NCBI RefSeq assembly: GCF_900604345.1
Contig: NZ_LR026983.1
Coordinates: forward strand, 434,001-498,000
Source: Maliibacterium massiliense
GTDB taxonomy: Bacteria; Bacillota; Clostridia; Christensenellales; Maliibacteriaceae
Direction: 5' to 3'
DNA length: 64,000 nt
In this document: piece after piece, positions 28,308-37,252 of the stretch
Numbering within the stretch: position 1 is the first letter of the stretch
Layout: each line of letters begins with the position of its first letter
Notes under the pieces: generated by a model
What the model saw: only the letters and a program-made list of their open reading frames with translations
Databases searched by the model: none
What the model was told of the DNA's origin: nothing
Position numbers and translations under genes: made by a program

Positions 28308-29690
28308 CTATTTCAGCTTGCTTTCGTCCACCTGGGGCAGGGTTGCCAGCCCTTGACGCAGCATCTGCTCATCATAGGGAACGTCCACCAAGCGATCGTG
28401 ATTGTACGCGTCGTACGCGGACAGGTCCAGATACCCGTTGCCACTGAGGCAAAACAGGATGGTCTTTTCCTCCCCCGTCTCTTTGCAGCGCAGCGCCTCG
28501 GCAATCGCCTGGCTGATGGCGTGCGCGGACTCGGGCGCGGGCAGGATGATCTCGCTTTGGGCAAACGTCACCGCCGCCTGGAACACCTCGCTCTGGTCCT
28601 TGCTCACCGCCTCGATCCATCCATCGTGGTACAGGGCGCTGACGATGGGCGATTCGCCGTGGTAGCGCAGGCCGCCCGAGTGGATGCCCGCCGGCACAAA
28701 GCCGCTGCCCAGCGTGTACATCTTGGAGATAGGCGTCACATGGCCGGTATCGGCGTAGTCGTAGGCGAACTTGCCCCGCGTGAGCGTGGGGCAGGCGCTG
28801 GGCTCCACCGCCACAAAGCGGGTACTGGATTTGCCGGAGAACTTGTCCTTCATAAAGGGGAAGGCGATGCCGGCAAAGTTGCTGCCCCCGCCGCAGCAGC
28901 CGATGACGATATCGGGATACGCCCCGATTTTCTCCATCTGCAGCATGGCCTCCTGGCCGATCACCGTCTGGTGCATGGCCACGTGGTTGAGCACGCTGCC
29001 CAGCGAGTAGCGGGTGTTCTGGCTGGAGACGGCGTCCTCCACCGCCTCGGTGATGGCGATGCCCAGGGAGCCGGTGGACTGCGGATCCTTTTCGAGGATG
29101 GCGCGGCCCGCCTCTGTGGTATCGCTGGGGCTGGGCACCACGCTTGCGCCGTAGGTCTCCATGATCATGCGGCGGTAGGGCTTCTGCTCGTAGGAGACCC
29201 GCACCATGTAGACGACGCAGTCCATGTCAAAGTGCTTGGTGGCCACCGCAAGCGCCGTGCCCCACTGGCCCCCGCCCGTCTCAGTGGTCAGGCGCGTCAT
29301 GCCCGCCCGCTTGTTGTAATAGGCCTGCGGGATGGCGGAGTTGAGCTTGTGGCTGCCCGAGGGGTTGTTGCCCTCGTATTTGTAGTAGATATGCGCGGGC
29401 GTGCCCAGCGCCTGCTCCAACTTGTAGGCGCGCACCAGGGGCGAGGGGCGGTAGGAGCGGTAAATCTCCATCACTTCCTCGGGAATCTCGATGTAGCGCT
29501 CCTTGGAAAACTCCTGCTGTGCCAATCCGGGCGCGAGGATAGGGTAAAGGTCCTTTGCCTCAAGCGGCGCAAAGGTCTGTGGGTTCAGCATGGGCGCAAG
29601 CTCCATGGGCAGGTCCGCCTGGATGTTGTACCAATGGCGCGGCAGCTCCGATTCCTCCAGGAATGTCTTGTTGGGGATGTTGTTTTGCAT
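28308..29690 (-). CDS. TrpB-like pyridoxal phosphate enzyme (TrpB2)
   Basis: 460-residue fold type II PLP enzyme of the TrpB2 group, a paralogue of tryptophan synthase beta that condenses indole with serine or phosphoserine and is often encoded away from trpA. The long N-terminal extension PRHWYNIQADLP is typical of TrpB2. The PLP lysine is in NPSGSHKLNSA (about residue 113), then TTETGGGQWG, the phosphate-binding CCGGGSNFAG and LSGNGYLDLSAYDAY near the end. ATG 29690 is preceded by GAGAGGAG. No other trp gene is in the window, so indole salvage is a plausible role. Confidence 0.92.
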   Translation of the reverse strand: MQNNIPNKTFLEESELPRHWYNIQADLPMELAPMLNPQTFAPLEAKDLYPILAPGLAQQEFSKERYIEIPEEVMEIYRSYRPSPLVRAYKLEQALGTPAHIYYKYEGNNPSGSHKLNSAIPQAYYNKRAGMTRLTTETGGGQWGTALAVATKHFDMDCVVYMVRVSYEQKPYRRMIMETYGASVVPSPSDTTEAGRAILEKDPQSTGSLGIAITEAVEDAVSSQNTRYSLGSVLNHVAMHQTVIGQEAMLQMEKIGAYPDIVIGCCGGGSNFAGIAFPFMKDKFSGKSSTRFVAVEPSACPTLTRGKFAYDYADTGHVTPISKMYTLGSGFVPAGIHSGGLRYHGESPIVSALYHDGWIEAVSKDQSEVFQAAVTFAQSEIILPAPESAHAISQAIAEALRCKETGEEKTILFCLSGNGYLDLSAYDAYNHDRLVDVPYDEQMLRQGLATLPQVDESKLK

Positions 29691-29808
29691 GTGTGTTTTC
29701 TCCTCTCGTCTCATCTCGTCTTGCGTCTGATCGCGTCAGACCGTCTTTTATTATACGCGATCGAGCGGCGGCTTGGCAAGAATTGTCCTGAAAATGGGCC
29801 CCACGCTT

Positions 29809-29836
29809 GACTTTCTCCCCTGCTTTGGGCTATGAT
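29809..29836 (+). promoter_or_regulatory. Promoter of the T-box-glyS transcript
   Basis: TTGACT (29809-29814) and TATGAT (29831-29836) are 16 bases apart, about 25 bases upstream of the T-box leader. Confidence 0.75.
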
Positions 29837-29863
29837 GAAGCCGATAACTTCATATCGCTCGGT

Positions 29864-30082
29864 GCGATGAACGAAAAGACAAGTAAGCGCGAGGTTTGCG
29901 TCTGCAAAGCGAGTCCGGGGTGGTGCAAAGCCGGATCAGACGCCCGCGCCCAAGGCGGTTTTGTGAGCGCCGTACCTTTTTTCGAGAGGGCGCGTCCCCA
30001 CCTGTGTGGCGCGTCAATGAGGGTGGTACCGCGGAAGTGCAGCCTTTCGTCCCTTACCCAGGGAGGAAACGGCTGCTTTTTT
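29864..30082 (+). ncRNA. T-box riboswitch upstream of glycyl-tRNA synthetase
   Basis: The leader begins with GATGAACGAAAAGACAAGTA, typical of the base of stem I, with GCGTCTG/CAGACGC pairing further up. The diagnostic T-box sequence AGGGTGGTACCGCGG lies at 30020-30034. It is followed by a terminator hairpin (GCAGCC..GGCTGC, 30039-30076) with six T. Uncharged tRNA binding would favour the antiterminator and glyS transcription. I could not place the specifier codon with certainty, so glycine specificity is taken from the downstream gene. Confidence 0.93.
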
Positions 30083-30175
30083 GATCGTTTCTATCCCGCA
30101 TGCTCCGGCCGCGCGCCTGCGGGGCCGAAGGACGCCATACGCACGTATTTATTTTTGAAGGAGTGAAAACACACA

Positions 30176-31555
30176 ATGGATGCAACCATGGAGAAAATTG
30201 TGGCGCTGTGCAAAGCGCGCGGGTTTATCTACCCCGGCTCGGAGATCTACGGGGGCCTTGCCAACACCTGGGACTACGGCCCGCTGGGCGCGGAGCTAAA
30301 AAACAACGTGCGCAACGCCTGGTGGAAGAAGTTTGTGCAGGAGTGCCCCTACAACGTGGGCCTCAACGCGGCTATTTTGATGAACCGGCAGACGTGGGTG
30401 GCCTCCGGCCACGTGGGCGGCTTTTCTGATCCTTTGATGGACTGCAAGGCGTGCAAGACGCGCTACCGCGCCGATAAGCTCATCGAGGATTACATGAAGC
30501 AGCAGGGCAAGGAGGTCGTGGTCGACGGCATGGGCGACGACGCCATGGAGGCCCTCATTGCGCAGGAGCAGATTCCCTGCCCCGCCTGCGGGAAGCACGA
30601 TTTTACGTCCATCCGCAAGTTCAATCTGATGTTTAAAACCTATCAGGGCGTCACCGAGGATAACGCAAACGAGATCTTCCTGCGCCCCGAGACGGCCCAG
30701 GGCATCTTCGTCAACTTTAAAAACGTGCTGCGCTCCTCCCGCCGCAAGCTGCCCATGGGCATCGCGCAGGTGGGCAAATCCTTCCGCAATGAGATCACGC
30801 CGGGCAACTTTACCTTCCGCACCCGCGAGTTTGAGCAGATGGAGCTGGAGTTCTTCTGCAAGCCGGGCGAGGATTTGCAGTGGTTCGATTACTGGCGCAC
30901 CTTCTGCCATAACTGGCTGCTGTCGCTGGGCATGCAGGACGAGGCGCTGCGCCTGCGCGACCACGCCAAGGAGGAGCTCTCCCACTACTCCAAGGCCACC
31001 ACGGACTTTGAGTTCCTATTCCCGTTCGGCTGGGGCGAGCTGTGGGGCATCGCGGACCGCACGGATTTCGACTTAAAACAGCACATGCAGTACTCCGGCG
31101 AGAACATGGAGTATCTCGACCCCGTCACGGGCGAGAAGTTCGTCCCCTACTGCGTGGAGCCTTCCCTGGGGCTGGACCGCGTGATCCTGGCCTTCTTGTG
31201 CAACGCCTACCGCGAGGAGCAGCTGGAGAAGGACACCCGCGTGGTGCTGGGCCTGCATCCGTACCTGGCGCCCTTCAAGGCCGCGGTGCTGCCCCTGCAA
31301 AAGAAACTGGGCCCCCAGGCGCGCGCGCTTTGGGAAACCTTAAGCAAGTCCTTTATGGTGGATTACGACGAGACGGGCTCCATCGGCAAGCGCTACCGCC
31401 GCCAGGATGAGGTGGGCACCCCCTACTGCATCACGGTGGACTTTGAGACGCTGGAATCGGGCATGGTGACCATCCGCGACCGCGATACCATGAAGCAGAT
31501 CTCTCTGCATCAAGACGAGCTCAAGGCCTATCTGGAGGAAAAGGTGGCTTTCTAA
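30176..31555 (+). CDS. glyS: Glycine--tRNA ligase (dimeric type)
   Basis: 459-residue class II aminoacyl-tRNA synthetase of the alpha2 type, unlike the alpha2beta2 GlyQ/GlyS of many bacteria. [20 protein letters not shown] (about 11-30), the motif 2 region [20 protein letters not shown] near 206-225 and motif 3 [15 protein letters not shown] (about 325) are clear. C-terminal anticodon-binding domain follows ([19 protein letters not shown]). Zinc-type cysteines occur in CKACKTR and CPACGK. AAGGAGTG precedes ATG 30176, and the T-box leader controls it. Confidence 0.96.
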   Translation: MDATMEKIVALCKARGFIYPGSEIYGGLANTWDYGPLGAELKNNVRNAWWKKFVQECPYNVGLNAAILMNRQTWVASGHVGGFSDPLMDCKACKTRYRADKLIEDYMKQQGKEVVVDGMGDDAMEALIAQEQIPCPACGKHDFTSIRKFNLMFKTYQGVTEDNANEIFLRPETAQGIFVNFKNVLRSSRRKLPMGIAQVGKSFRNEITPGNFTFRTREFEQMELEFFCKPGEDLQWFDYWRTFCHNWLLSLGMQDEALRLRDHAKEELSHYSKATTDFEFLFPFGWGELWGIADRTDFDLKQHMQYSGENMEYLDPVTGEKFVPYCVEPSLGLDRVILAFLCNAYREEQLEKDTRVVLGLHPYLAPFKAAVLPLQKKLGPQARALWETLSKSFMVDYDETGSIGKRYRRQDEVGTPYCITVDFETLESGMVTIRDRDTMKQISLHQDELKAYLEEKVAF

Positions 31556-31570
31556 AACACCAGGGACGCA

Positions 31571-31608
31571 AAGGGGCGTCTGCCAAACCGGCAGACACCC
31601 CTTTTTTT
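31571..31608 (+). terminator. Terminator of glyS
   Basis: GGGGCGTCTGCC and GGCAGACACCCC pair around AAACC and are followed by seven T. Confidence 0.95.
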
Positions 31609-31616
31609 ATATACTA

Positions 31617-33383
31617 TTACAGCTCCAGCCCCGTCGCCCGCAGGCGCGCGATGGCCACCTCATCCAGGCGCACGCGCATGTGCACGCCATCGTCTTCAAA
31701 CGTCTCTTGCAGCACCTGACCCGCCTCGTGCAGGCGGGTGCGCAGCGCGCCCTGGTCGTAGCCCAGCGCCACATCCACCACGCGGCTGCACTTTTGCGTA
31801 AGCGCCCCCACCGCGCGCAACAGCGCATCGACACCCGCCCCGGTGCGCGCTGCAAGCAGGCAGCCCTTCTCGTGTAGGTAATCCATTTCGCCCGCCGGCA
31901 CCGCGTCCATCTTGTTAAAGGCCAGAATCACCGGCTTATCCTGCGCGCCCAGCTCCTGCAGCACCTGCTCCACCACCTGCTTCTGCTGCGGCCAGCGCGC
32001 GCTGGAGGCGTCGATCACATGTACCAGCACGTCGGCATAGGCAGCCTCCTCCAGCGTGGCGCGAAAGGCGCGCACCAAATCGTGGGGCAGCTTATCGATA
32101 AAGCCCACGGTGTCTACAAAGAGCACCTCCTGCCCGCCCGGCAGCGCCACCCTGCGCGATACCGCGTCCAGTGTGGCGAAGAGCTTGTCCTCGGCGAGCA
32201 CCTCGCTGCCCGAAAGCCTGTTGAGCAGCGTGGATTTGCCCGCGTTGGTGTAGCCCACCAGCGCCACCACCGGCACCTCGCGCTGCTCCCTGCGCGCGCG
32301 GCGCACGTCGCGCTGGCGCTGCATGAGCGCAAGCTCCTGCTCCAAATCCGCGATGCGCCTGCGGATATAACGGCGGTTGACCTCCAGCTTTTTCTCACCC
32401 GGACCGCGCGTGCCGATGCCGCCGCCCAGGCGGGAGAGCACTGTGCCCATGCCCAGCAGCCGCGGCAGGCGGTAGGCCTGCTGGGCCAGCTCCACCTGCA
32501 GCTTGCCCTCGCGTGTCTGGGCGCGCATGGCAAAGATGTCCAGTATCAGCGCGGTGCGGTCGATCACCCGCGCGCCCAACGCGTCTTCCAGGTTGCGCAG
32601 CTGGATGCCGGAGAGTTCCTCGTCAAAGATGATGATATCCGCCTGCGCGGCGCGGCTCTGCACCGCCAGCTCCTCCAGCTTGCCCCGGCCGATGAAAAAG
32701 GCGTTGTCCGGCTTGGGCCGGCGCTGGATCATGCGGCCGCACACTAGCGCGCCGGCGGTATCGGCAAGGCGGGCCAGTTCCTCCAGCGACGCCTCCACAT
32801 CCCCGCCTGCCTCGGTGCGCATACCCACCAAAAAGGCGCGCTCCTGCGTCTGCACCTGCTGGCGGGCCAGCTCCCTGCGCACGATCTGCTCGGATGCGCG
32901 GATCTCCTGCATCCACGTCCCTTTCTCCACCCGATATGGCGGCTCGGGCCCCAGCACGCGCACAGCGCCCCCCTCATCAAGCAGCCCCGCGCGCACCGAG
33001 GCGGCGCGGCCCTGGCGCACGGATACCGCCGCCATAGCATCCAGCAGGAGCTGGTGGAGGGTCTGCTCATCCTGCAGGGAAAGCTCCGACGAGCCACTGG
33101 GGTGGGTGTGGATGCAGCGCACGCCCGAAAGGCCGTCCGCGCCGCGGCGCAGGCGCCGCTCCGAAAGGGACACTCGGTCGTTGGTACCCACGTATACCTC
33201 TAAAATCTCCCCGTCGCGCGCGATGTACACCGCCACCTCCCGCCCGCACTGGGCGGTGATATCTGCCATGGCGTCCAGCAGCGCGGCGCTTGCAAAGCAG
33301 CCGCGGCCGATCTCCAGATCGTACAGCGCCTCCAGCTGCGCGATGACATGCTTTTTTAAGCCCTCAATGTTTCCTGAAACCAA
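31617..33383 (-). CDS. hflX: GTPase HflX with JAMM-like N-terminal extension
   Basis: 588-residue ribosome-associated GTPase of the HflX family, which splits stalled or stressed ribosomes. The canonical part spans about 180-588: HflX N-domain (PDNAFFIGRGKLEELA, IIFDEELSGIQLRNLE), GGIGTRGPGEKKLE, G1 GYTNAGKSTLLNRL, G3 DTVGFIDKLP and G4 NKMD. The first 170 residues are extra compared with the 426-residue E. coli protein. They contain HTHPSGSSELSLQD near 92-105, exactly the HxHx7Sx2D pattern of JAMM/MPN metalloproteases. The start is TTG at 33383, eight bases after AAGGAG. It is convergent with glyS. Confidence 0.93.
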   Translation of the reverse strand: MVSGNIEGLKKHVIAQLEALYDLEIGRGCFASAALLDAMADITAQCGREVAVYIARDGEILEVYVGTNDRVSLSERRLRRGADGLSGVRCIHTHPSGSSELSLQDEQTLHQLLLDAMAAVSVRQGRAASVRAGLLDEGGAVRVLGPEPPYRVEKGTWMQEIRASEQIVRRELARQQVQTQERAFLVGMRTEAGGDVEASLEELARLADTAGALVCGRMIQRRPKPDNAFFIGRGKLEELAVQSRAAQADIIIFDEELSGIQLRNLEDALGARVIDRTALILDIFAMRAQTREGKLQVELAQQAYRLPRLLGMGTVLSRLGGGIGTRGPGEKKLEVNRRYIRRRIADLEQELALMQRQRDVRRARREQREVPVVALVGYTNAGKSTLLNRLSGSEVLAEDKLFATLDAVSRRVALPGGQEVLFVDTVGFIDKLPHDLVRAFRATLEEAAYADVLVHVIDASSARWPQQKQVVEQVLQELGAQDKPVILAFNKMDAVPAGEMDYLHEKGCLLAARTGAGVDALLRAVGALTQKCSRVVDVALGYDQGALRTRLHEAGQVLQETFEDDGVHMRVRLDEVAIARLRATGLEL

Positions 33384-33461
33384 TGTTTACGCTCCTTCTT
33401 GCCGCCCTTGCGGCGGACTATCCCCCATTATAGCGGCAGTGGCACGCCTCGCGCAAGGGCA

Positions 33462-33516
33462 CAGAAAAAAGAAAAGCATCGCCTGCGGCGCGAGGTTTCC
33501 CCTGCTGCAGGCGACG
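33462..33516 (-). terminator. Terminator of the vanX-like gene
   Basis: On the minus strand GTCGCCTGC pairs with GCAGGCGAT across a GC-rich loop and is followed by TTTTCTTTTTT, 12-60 bases after the stop at 33528. Confidence 0.75.
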
Positions 33517-33527
33517 TTTGTCGCGTG

Positions 33528-34094
33528 TTATTCAGCCTCTGGAGCCTCCAGCGGCACGTCCAGCAGCGGGTAGTCCGCCGCCTCGGTATCGTCGTAGTGC
33601 CACCACTCGCTGTTGATGGGCGCAAAGCCCGCCATGAGCATGCCGTCTGTGAGCAGCTGCACGTTGCGCATGGCCGCGGCTGTGATGCCCGGGTAGGCGC
33701 GGCGCGCGCGTATGCTGAACTCGTCAAAGCCCGAGGGCATCTCAAGCTCCCTGCCGCTGCGCTTATCCACCAGCGTGACGTCCACCGAGGCGCCCCTGCT
33801 GTGCTTGGAACCCCGCACGGGATCGGCGAAAAACGAGGGATCGCTCGCCTTTGCGCGCAGCGCGTACTGGATATGGCTGGGGCGGTACGCATCCCATATC
33901 TTGATGGTCAACCCCATCTGGTTGAAAAAACGCAGCGCGCGGCCCAGCTTTTTTGCCGTGCCCCGCCGCAGCAGGCAGACGTCGCGCTCGTACACCGGCT
34001 CGCCCACAAAATTGTCGCACGAGGCATAGCGCATCTGTACCACCGCTTCGGGCAGCGCCTTGCGCACGTCCACCAGATCGCCTTTGTTTTCCAT
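33528..34094 (-). CDS. D-alanyl-D-alanine dipeptidase (VanX/M15D family)
   Basis: 188-residue zinc peptidase that hydrolyses D-Ala-D-Ala. The family motifs are DAYRPSHIQYAL (active-site Arg near 70), SKHSRGASVDVTL (SxHxxGxxxD, zinc His and Asp) and the ExxH motif in NSEWWHYDD near residue 165. No signal peptide is seen, so it is probably cytosolic like VanX. There is no vanHA or vanRS gene nearby and ddl is 30 kb away, so recycling of wall dipeptides is more likely than glycopeptide resistance. GGAGGTGAAG precedes ATG 34094. Confidence 0.9.
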   Translation of the reverse strand: MENKGDLVDVRKALPEAVVQMRYASCDNFVGEPVYERDVCLLRRGTAKKLGRALRFFNQMGLTIKIWDAYRPSHIQYALRAKASDPSFFADPVRGSKHSRGASVDVTLVDKRSGRELEMPSGFDEFSIRARRAYPGITAAAMRNVQLLTDGMLMAGFAPINSEWWHYDDTEAADYPLLDVPLEAPEAE

Positions 34095-34133
34095 ACAGCC
34101 GCTTCACCTCCACACCTGTAGAGTATATGCCGG

Positions 34134-35216
34134 CTATTTTGCGCGTATGTCTACCAGGTTCCCCGCATCGATATTGCCCTGTGCAAAGGTGCCCATCCGG
34201 CGCGCGCAGGCAAGGGCCGCGTCCACCATGGGAAACATCAGCGCACAGCCGCTGCCCTCGCCCAGGCGCATGCCCATCATAAGGGGCGGCGCCATGCCCA
34301 GCGCCTCGTGCACCAGGCGCGCCCCGGGCTCCGTAGAGGCGTGCGAGGGCAGCATGTAATCCGCCGCCGCGGGGCATAGGCGCGCGGCGCACAGCGCGGC
34401 CACGCCTGAGATGTAGCCGTCAATCACCGTGACCATGCCCTGCTCGGCCGCGCCCAAATACGCGCCCGCCATGGCCGCGATATCCAGGCCGCCCACCGCG
34501 CCCAACACGTCTGGCACGTCCTTTCTGTCGGGCCGGTGCAGCGCCAGCGCACTGCGGATGACCGAAAGCTTATGGGCCAGCATGTCGTCCTCCACGCCCG
34601 AGCCCCGTCCGGTGGTCTGGGCGGGGTCCACCCCCAGCAGCGCCGCCAGCACCGCGCTTGCCGTGGTGGTGTTGCCGATGCCCATTTCCCCCACGCCCAA
34701 CATGCGCACACCCTGCGCCGCCAGCGCGCGGGCCTGCGCCGCGCCCGTCTGCAGGGCCTTTTCCACCTCCGCGCGCGTCAGTGCGCGCTGGCGCGCCATG
34801 TTGCGGGTGCCCCTGCGGACACACGCCTGCACCAGATCAGGATGGCGCACAGGGCGCGCCACGCCCACGTCTACCACGCGCAACAGCGCGCCCGCCTGCC
34901 TGCACAGCACCGCCACGCCGCTGAGGCCCTGGCAGATGTTTTCCACCATCATAGCGGTCACCTGTTGGGGCACGGGGGTGACGTTCTCCTCCAGCACGCC
35001 GTTGTCCGCTGCCATCACCACCACCGCGCGCATCTCCAGGCGCGCGGGCAGCTCCCCGCAGACGGCCGCGACGCGCGCGGCGATATCCTCCAGCGCACCC
35101 AAACTGCCGATGGGCTTGATCAGGCTGTCGATGCGCGCCTGCGCCGCAGCCCGGGCGCGCGCGTTCACCGGCTTGATCTTCCACTGCATTGTCTCCTGCC
35201 GCGTCCTCTCTTGCAT
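34134..35216 (-). CDS. cobT: Nicotinate-nucleotide--dimethylbenzimidazole phosphoribosyltransferase
   Basis: Activates the lower-ligand base of cobalamin by transferring phosphoribose from nicotinate mononucleotide. The 360 residues show LIKPIGSLGALEDIAARVAA (about 33-52), VVVMAADNGVLEENV, GEMGIGNTTTASAVLAALLG (about 176-195, the family signature) and the C-terminal GMRLGEGSGCALMFPMVDAA with the catalytic Glu. ATG 35216 has AAGGAG eleven bases upstream; a second ATG at 35189 has a site only three bases away. It is the only cobalamin gene here, preceded by a cobalamin riboswitch, and probably serves corrinoid remodelling or salvage with genes elsewhere. Confidence 0.96.
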   Translation of the reverse strand: MQERTRQETMQWKIKPVNARARAAAQARIDSLIKPIGSLGALEDIAARVAAVCGELPARLEMRAVVVMAADNGVLEENVTPVPQQVTAMMVENICQGLSGVAVLCRQAGALLRVVDVGVARPVRHPDLVQACVRRGTRNMARQRALTRAEVEKALQTGAAQARALAAQGVRMLGVGEMGIGNTTTASAVLAALLGVDPAQTTGRGSGVEDDMLAHKLSVIRSALALHRPDRKDVPDVLGAVGGLDIAAMAGAYLGAAEQGMVTVIDGYISGVAALCAARLCPAAADYMLPSHASTEPGARLVHEALGMAPPLMMGMRLGEGSGCALMFPMVDAALACARRMGTFAQGNIDAGNLVDIRAK

Positions 35217-35277
35217 ACGTTTTTTGTCTCCTTCCTTGATGCTTGTATACCCTGCGAAAAAAAGCGGGCAACCAAAG

Positions 35278-35306
35278 CGCCGGGCGCGTCAAAGACACAC
35301 CCGGCG
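35278..35306 (-). terminator. Expression-platform hairpin of the cobalamin riboswitch
   Basis: CGCCGGGTGTGTC and GACGCGCCCGGCG pair on the minus strand; a run of seven T follows 15 bases later. It sits between the aptamer and cobT, so it is probably the ligand-controlled structure. Confidence 0.6.
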
Positions 35307-35334
35307 ACTTTACCTTCATCCCCGATTTACATCG

Positions 35335-35528
35335 CAACGCCTGCGGCAGGTCTCCTGACTTTACGCGCATTCCCGCGCCGGTTCTGCGCCTTCCCAGCCG
35401 CTTTGGCCAGTGGCGATTTGCAGAGGCGGTACATTCGCGCGCTCACAGTGCCGGGTGACGTGGGGGATGCTCGCCCCGCTTCCCTATTCTCCCGCGCCGC
35501 TCTTAAGCGGCGCGGGCACCGCACGTGC
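35335..35528 (-). ncRNA. Cobalamin (B12) riboswitch
   Basis: On the minus strand the order of conserved parts is GGTGCCCGCGCC with its hairpin, AATAGGGAAGCGGGGCGAGC, CCCGGCACTGTGAGCGC, the B12-box region GCCACTGGCCAAAGCGGCTG with GGGAAGGC, and GTCAGGAGACCTGCCG at the 3' end. This matches the adenosylcobalamin class. It is positioned to repress cobT when B12 is abundant. Confidence 0.93.
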
Positions 35529-35570
35529 GTTCCCTATGGATTTTTCATTTATAATTATACCACATCGCCC

Positions 35571-36731
35571 TCAGCCGAGGAAGTCCTGGCACAACTGCAG
35601 CCACACAGCCACACCCACCTCCAGCGCCCGCTCGTCCACAGAGAATTTGGCGTGGTGGTTGGGATACTGGCAGGATAGGTCCGCGCTGGCGCCCAGCTGG
35701 GCGTATGCGCTGGGACACACCCTGCCAAAGTAGGCAAAATCCTCCGCGCCGGTGGTCATGGGACAGGGCAGCACGTTCTGCTCGCCCACGATCTTTGCCG
35801 CGGATGCCGCAAAGCGCCTGGTCATCTCCGGCTCGTTCACCGTGGGCGGCGTGCAGTAGGTATATTCGAGCTGCGCGCTGCAGCCGTAGCCCTGGGCGAC
35901 GTTCTGCGCCACATCGCGCATAGCCTGGGGCACCTGATCGTGCAGCGCCTCATCAAAGTAGCGCACCGTGCCGGACATGTGCACCGCGTTGGGGATGATG
36001 TTAAAGCCGCTGCCCCCATTGATGGAACAGACCGACACCACCAGCGCATCTAAGGGCGAGGTGCGGCGGCTGACGATGCTCTGCAGGGCGGTCACAACCG
36101 CGGCGGCGGCCACGATGGGGTCCGCGGTGTTATGGGGCAGGCCGCCGTGACCCCCGCGTCCCTGCACGGTGAGCGCAAAGCGGTCGGCCTCGGCCATGGC
36201 GGGCCCCGGGCTGATGGAGACGCACCCCACGCGCTGGCTCGCATCCACGTGCATGCCAAAGGCGGCGCTGGCGCCCACAAGCGCCCCGTCGTCAATCACC
36301 AGCGGCGCGCCTGTCACCGTCTCCTCCGCGGGCTGGAACACCAGGCGCACCGTGCCTTTGAGCTGGTCCTGCACGCCCACAAGCGCTTTGGCCGCGCCCA
36401 GCAGCATGGCGGTGTGCATATCGTGCCCGCAGGCGTGCATTTTGCCCGGCTCCTCGGAGGCGAAGGGCAGGCCTGTCTCTTCGCACACCGCCAGCGCGTC
36501 GATATCCGCGCGCAGCACGAGCACCGGCCCTTCCCCGCCCTTAATTTCGGCGAGCGCGCCCGTGCCCCCGCAGGGACGGCAGTCAATGCCCAGCGCAGTC
36601 AGCTCCTCCAGGATACGCCTTTGGGTGCGCACCTCTTGCCTGCCCAGCTCCGGGTGCCGGTGAAAGTCCCGCCGCAGCGCCACACAGTAGTCCTGCACCG
36701 TCTTTGCTAGTTCCTTTGGGTCATACATCAT
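35571..36731 (-). CDS. M20 family amidohydrolase/peptidase
   Basis: 386-residue di-metal hydrolase of the M20D group (N-acyl-amino-acid or hippurate hydrolases). FHRHPELGRQEVRT near 23-36, RADIDALAVCEETGLPF, the metal motif HACGHDMHTAMLLGAA (about 97-112), FQPAEE with the general base, GHGGLPHNTADPI in the dimerisation domain and TTGAEDFAYF near the C-terminus are all in place. Substrate is not predictable. Its ATG at 36731, behind AAGGAGGAAGACG, overlaps the stop of the deoxyinosine glycosylase gene, so the two are in one operon. The B12 riboswitch on the same strand lies downstream of it. Confidence 0.92.
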   Translation of the reverse strand: MMYDPKELAKTVQDYCVALRRDFHRHPELGRQEVRTQRRILEELTALGIDCRPCGGTGALAEIKGGEGPVLVLRADIDALAVCEETGLPFASEEPGKMHACGHDMHTAMLLGAAKALVGVQDQLKGTVRLVFQPAEETVTGAPLVIDDGALVGASAAFGMHVDASQRVGCVSISPGPAMAEADRFALTVQGRGGHGGLPHNTADPIVAAAAVVTALQSIVSRRTSPLDALVVSVCSINGGSGFNIIPNAVHMSGTVRYFDEALHDQVPQAMRDVAQNVAQGYGCSAQLEYTYCTPPTVNEPEMTRRFAASAAKIVGEQNVLPCPMTTGAEDFAYFGRVCPSAYAQLGASADLSCQYPNHHAKFSVDERALEVGVAVWLQLCQDFLG

Positions 36732-37252
36732 CGTCTTCCTCCTTCATCGCGCAGCGCTCGGTTGATCGCCTGCCACGCCGCCAGCTTCTGCGCGTAGCGC
36801 ATGGTGTTTGCGGGGCTGGTGGAGGGAAGGGTCACTGCCGCGCGCACACGCGCGGGCAGCGCGACATGCTTTTGAAAGAGCGCCGCAGCCGTCTTGCCGT
36901 TGAAAAATACATCCGTTATGGCGGGGCATGCCCGCCACAGAGCGTCAAAATCGTTCACCTGCGCCTGGCGGATGGCGCTGTCCAGGCTCCCCGGGCGCAC
37001 GCAGCTGGCCACGCTGTCCCACAGCGCGATGCCGCGCGCAAGCAGCAGCGCCGTGCGCCGCGCGTAGTCGGTGGTGCGCGCCTCGCCTGCCAAATCCTGC
37101 ATGATAGGCCAGAACTGGTTGTGCGCAAAGGCGTAGTACTGCCCCGCCGCAAGGGAGGCGGCACTGGGCATAGACCCCAGCACCAGCACGCGGCTGTGCG
37201 CATCGCAGATGGGCGCAAGACCAAAGAGGCGCGTTTGCGCGTTCATGCTCAT
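36728..37252 (-). CDS. DNA-deoxyinosine (hypoxanthine) glycosylase
   Basis: 174-residue base-excision enzyme of uracil-DNA glycosylase family 6, which removes deaminated adenine (hypoxanthine) from DNA. LVLGSMPSAASLAAGQYYAF (about 24-43) is the family motif 1, HNQFWPIM follows, IALWDSVASCVRPGSLDSAI lies mid-protein and LPSTSPAN near 148-155 is motif 2. The start is uncertain. ATG 37252 overlaps the stop of the thioesterase gene (TGATG), giving coupled translation; ATG 37246 and TTG 37258 are alternatives. The last four bases overlap the M20 gene. Confidence 0.88.
   Translation of the reverse strand: MSMNAQTRLFGLAPICDAHSRVLVLGSMPSAASLAAGQYYAFAHNQFWPIMQDLAGEARTTDYARRTALLLARGIALWDSVASCVRPGSLDSAIRQAQVNDFDALWRACPAITDVFFNGKTAAALFQKHVALPARVRAAVTLPSTSPANTMRYAQKLAAWQAINRALRDEGGRR

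Noticed and set aside
29807..30166. 119-codon plus-strand frame over the T-box
   Set aside because: It coincides with the T-box leader, whose conserved RNA elements explain the sequence.
33528..34094. Glycopeptide resistance cluster
   Set aside because: Only a VanX-like gene is present; no vanH, vanA/B-type ligase, vanRS or vanY next to it.
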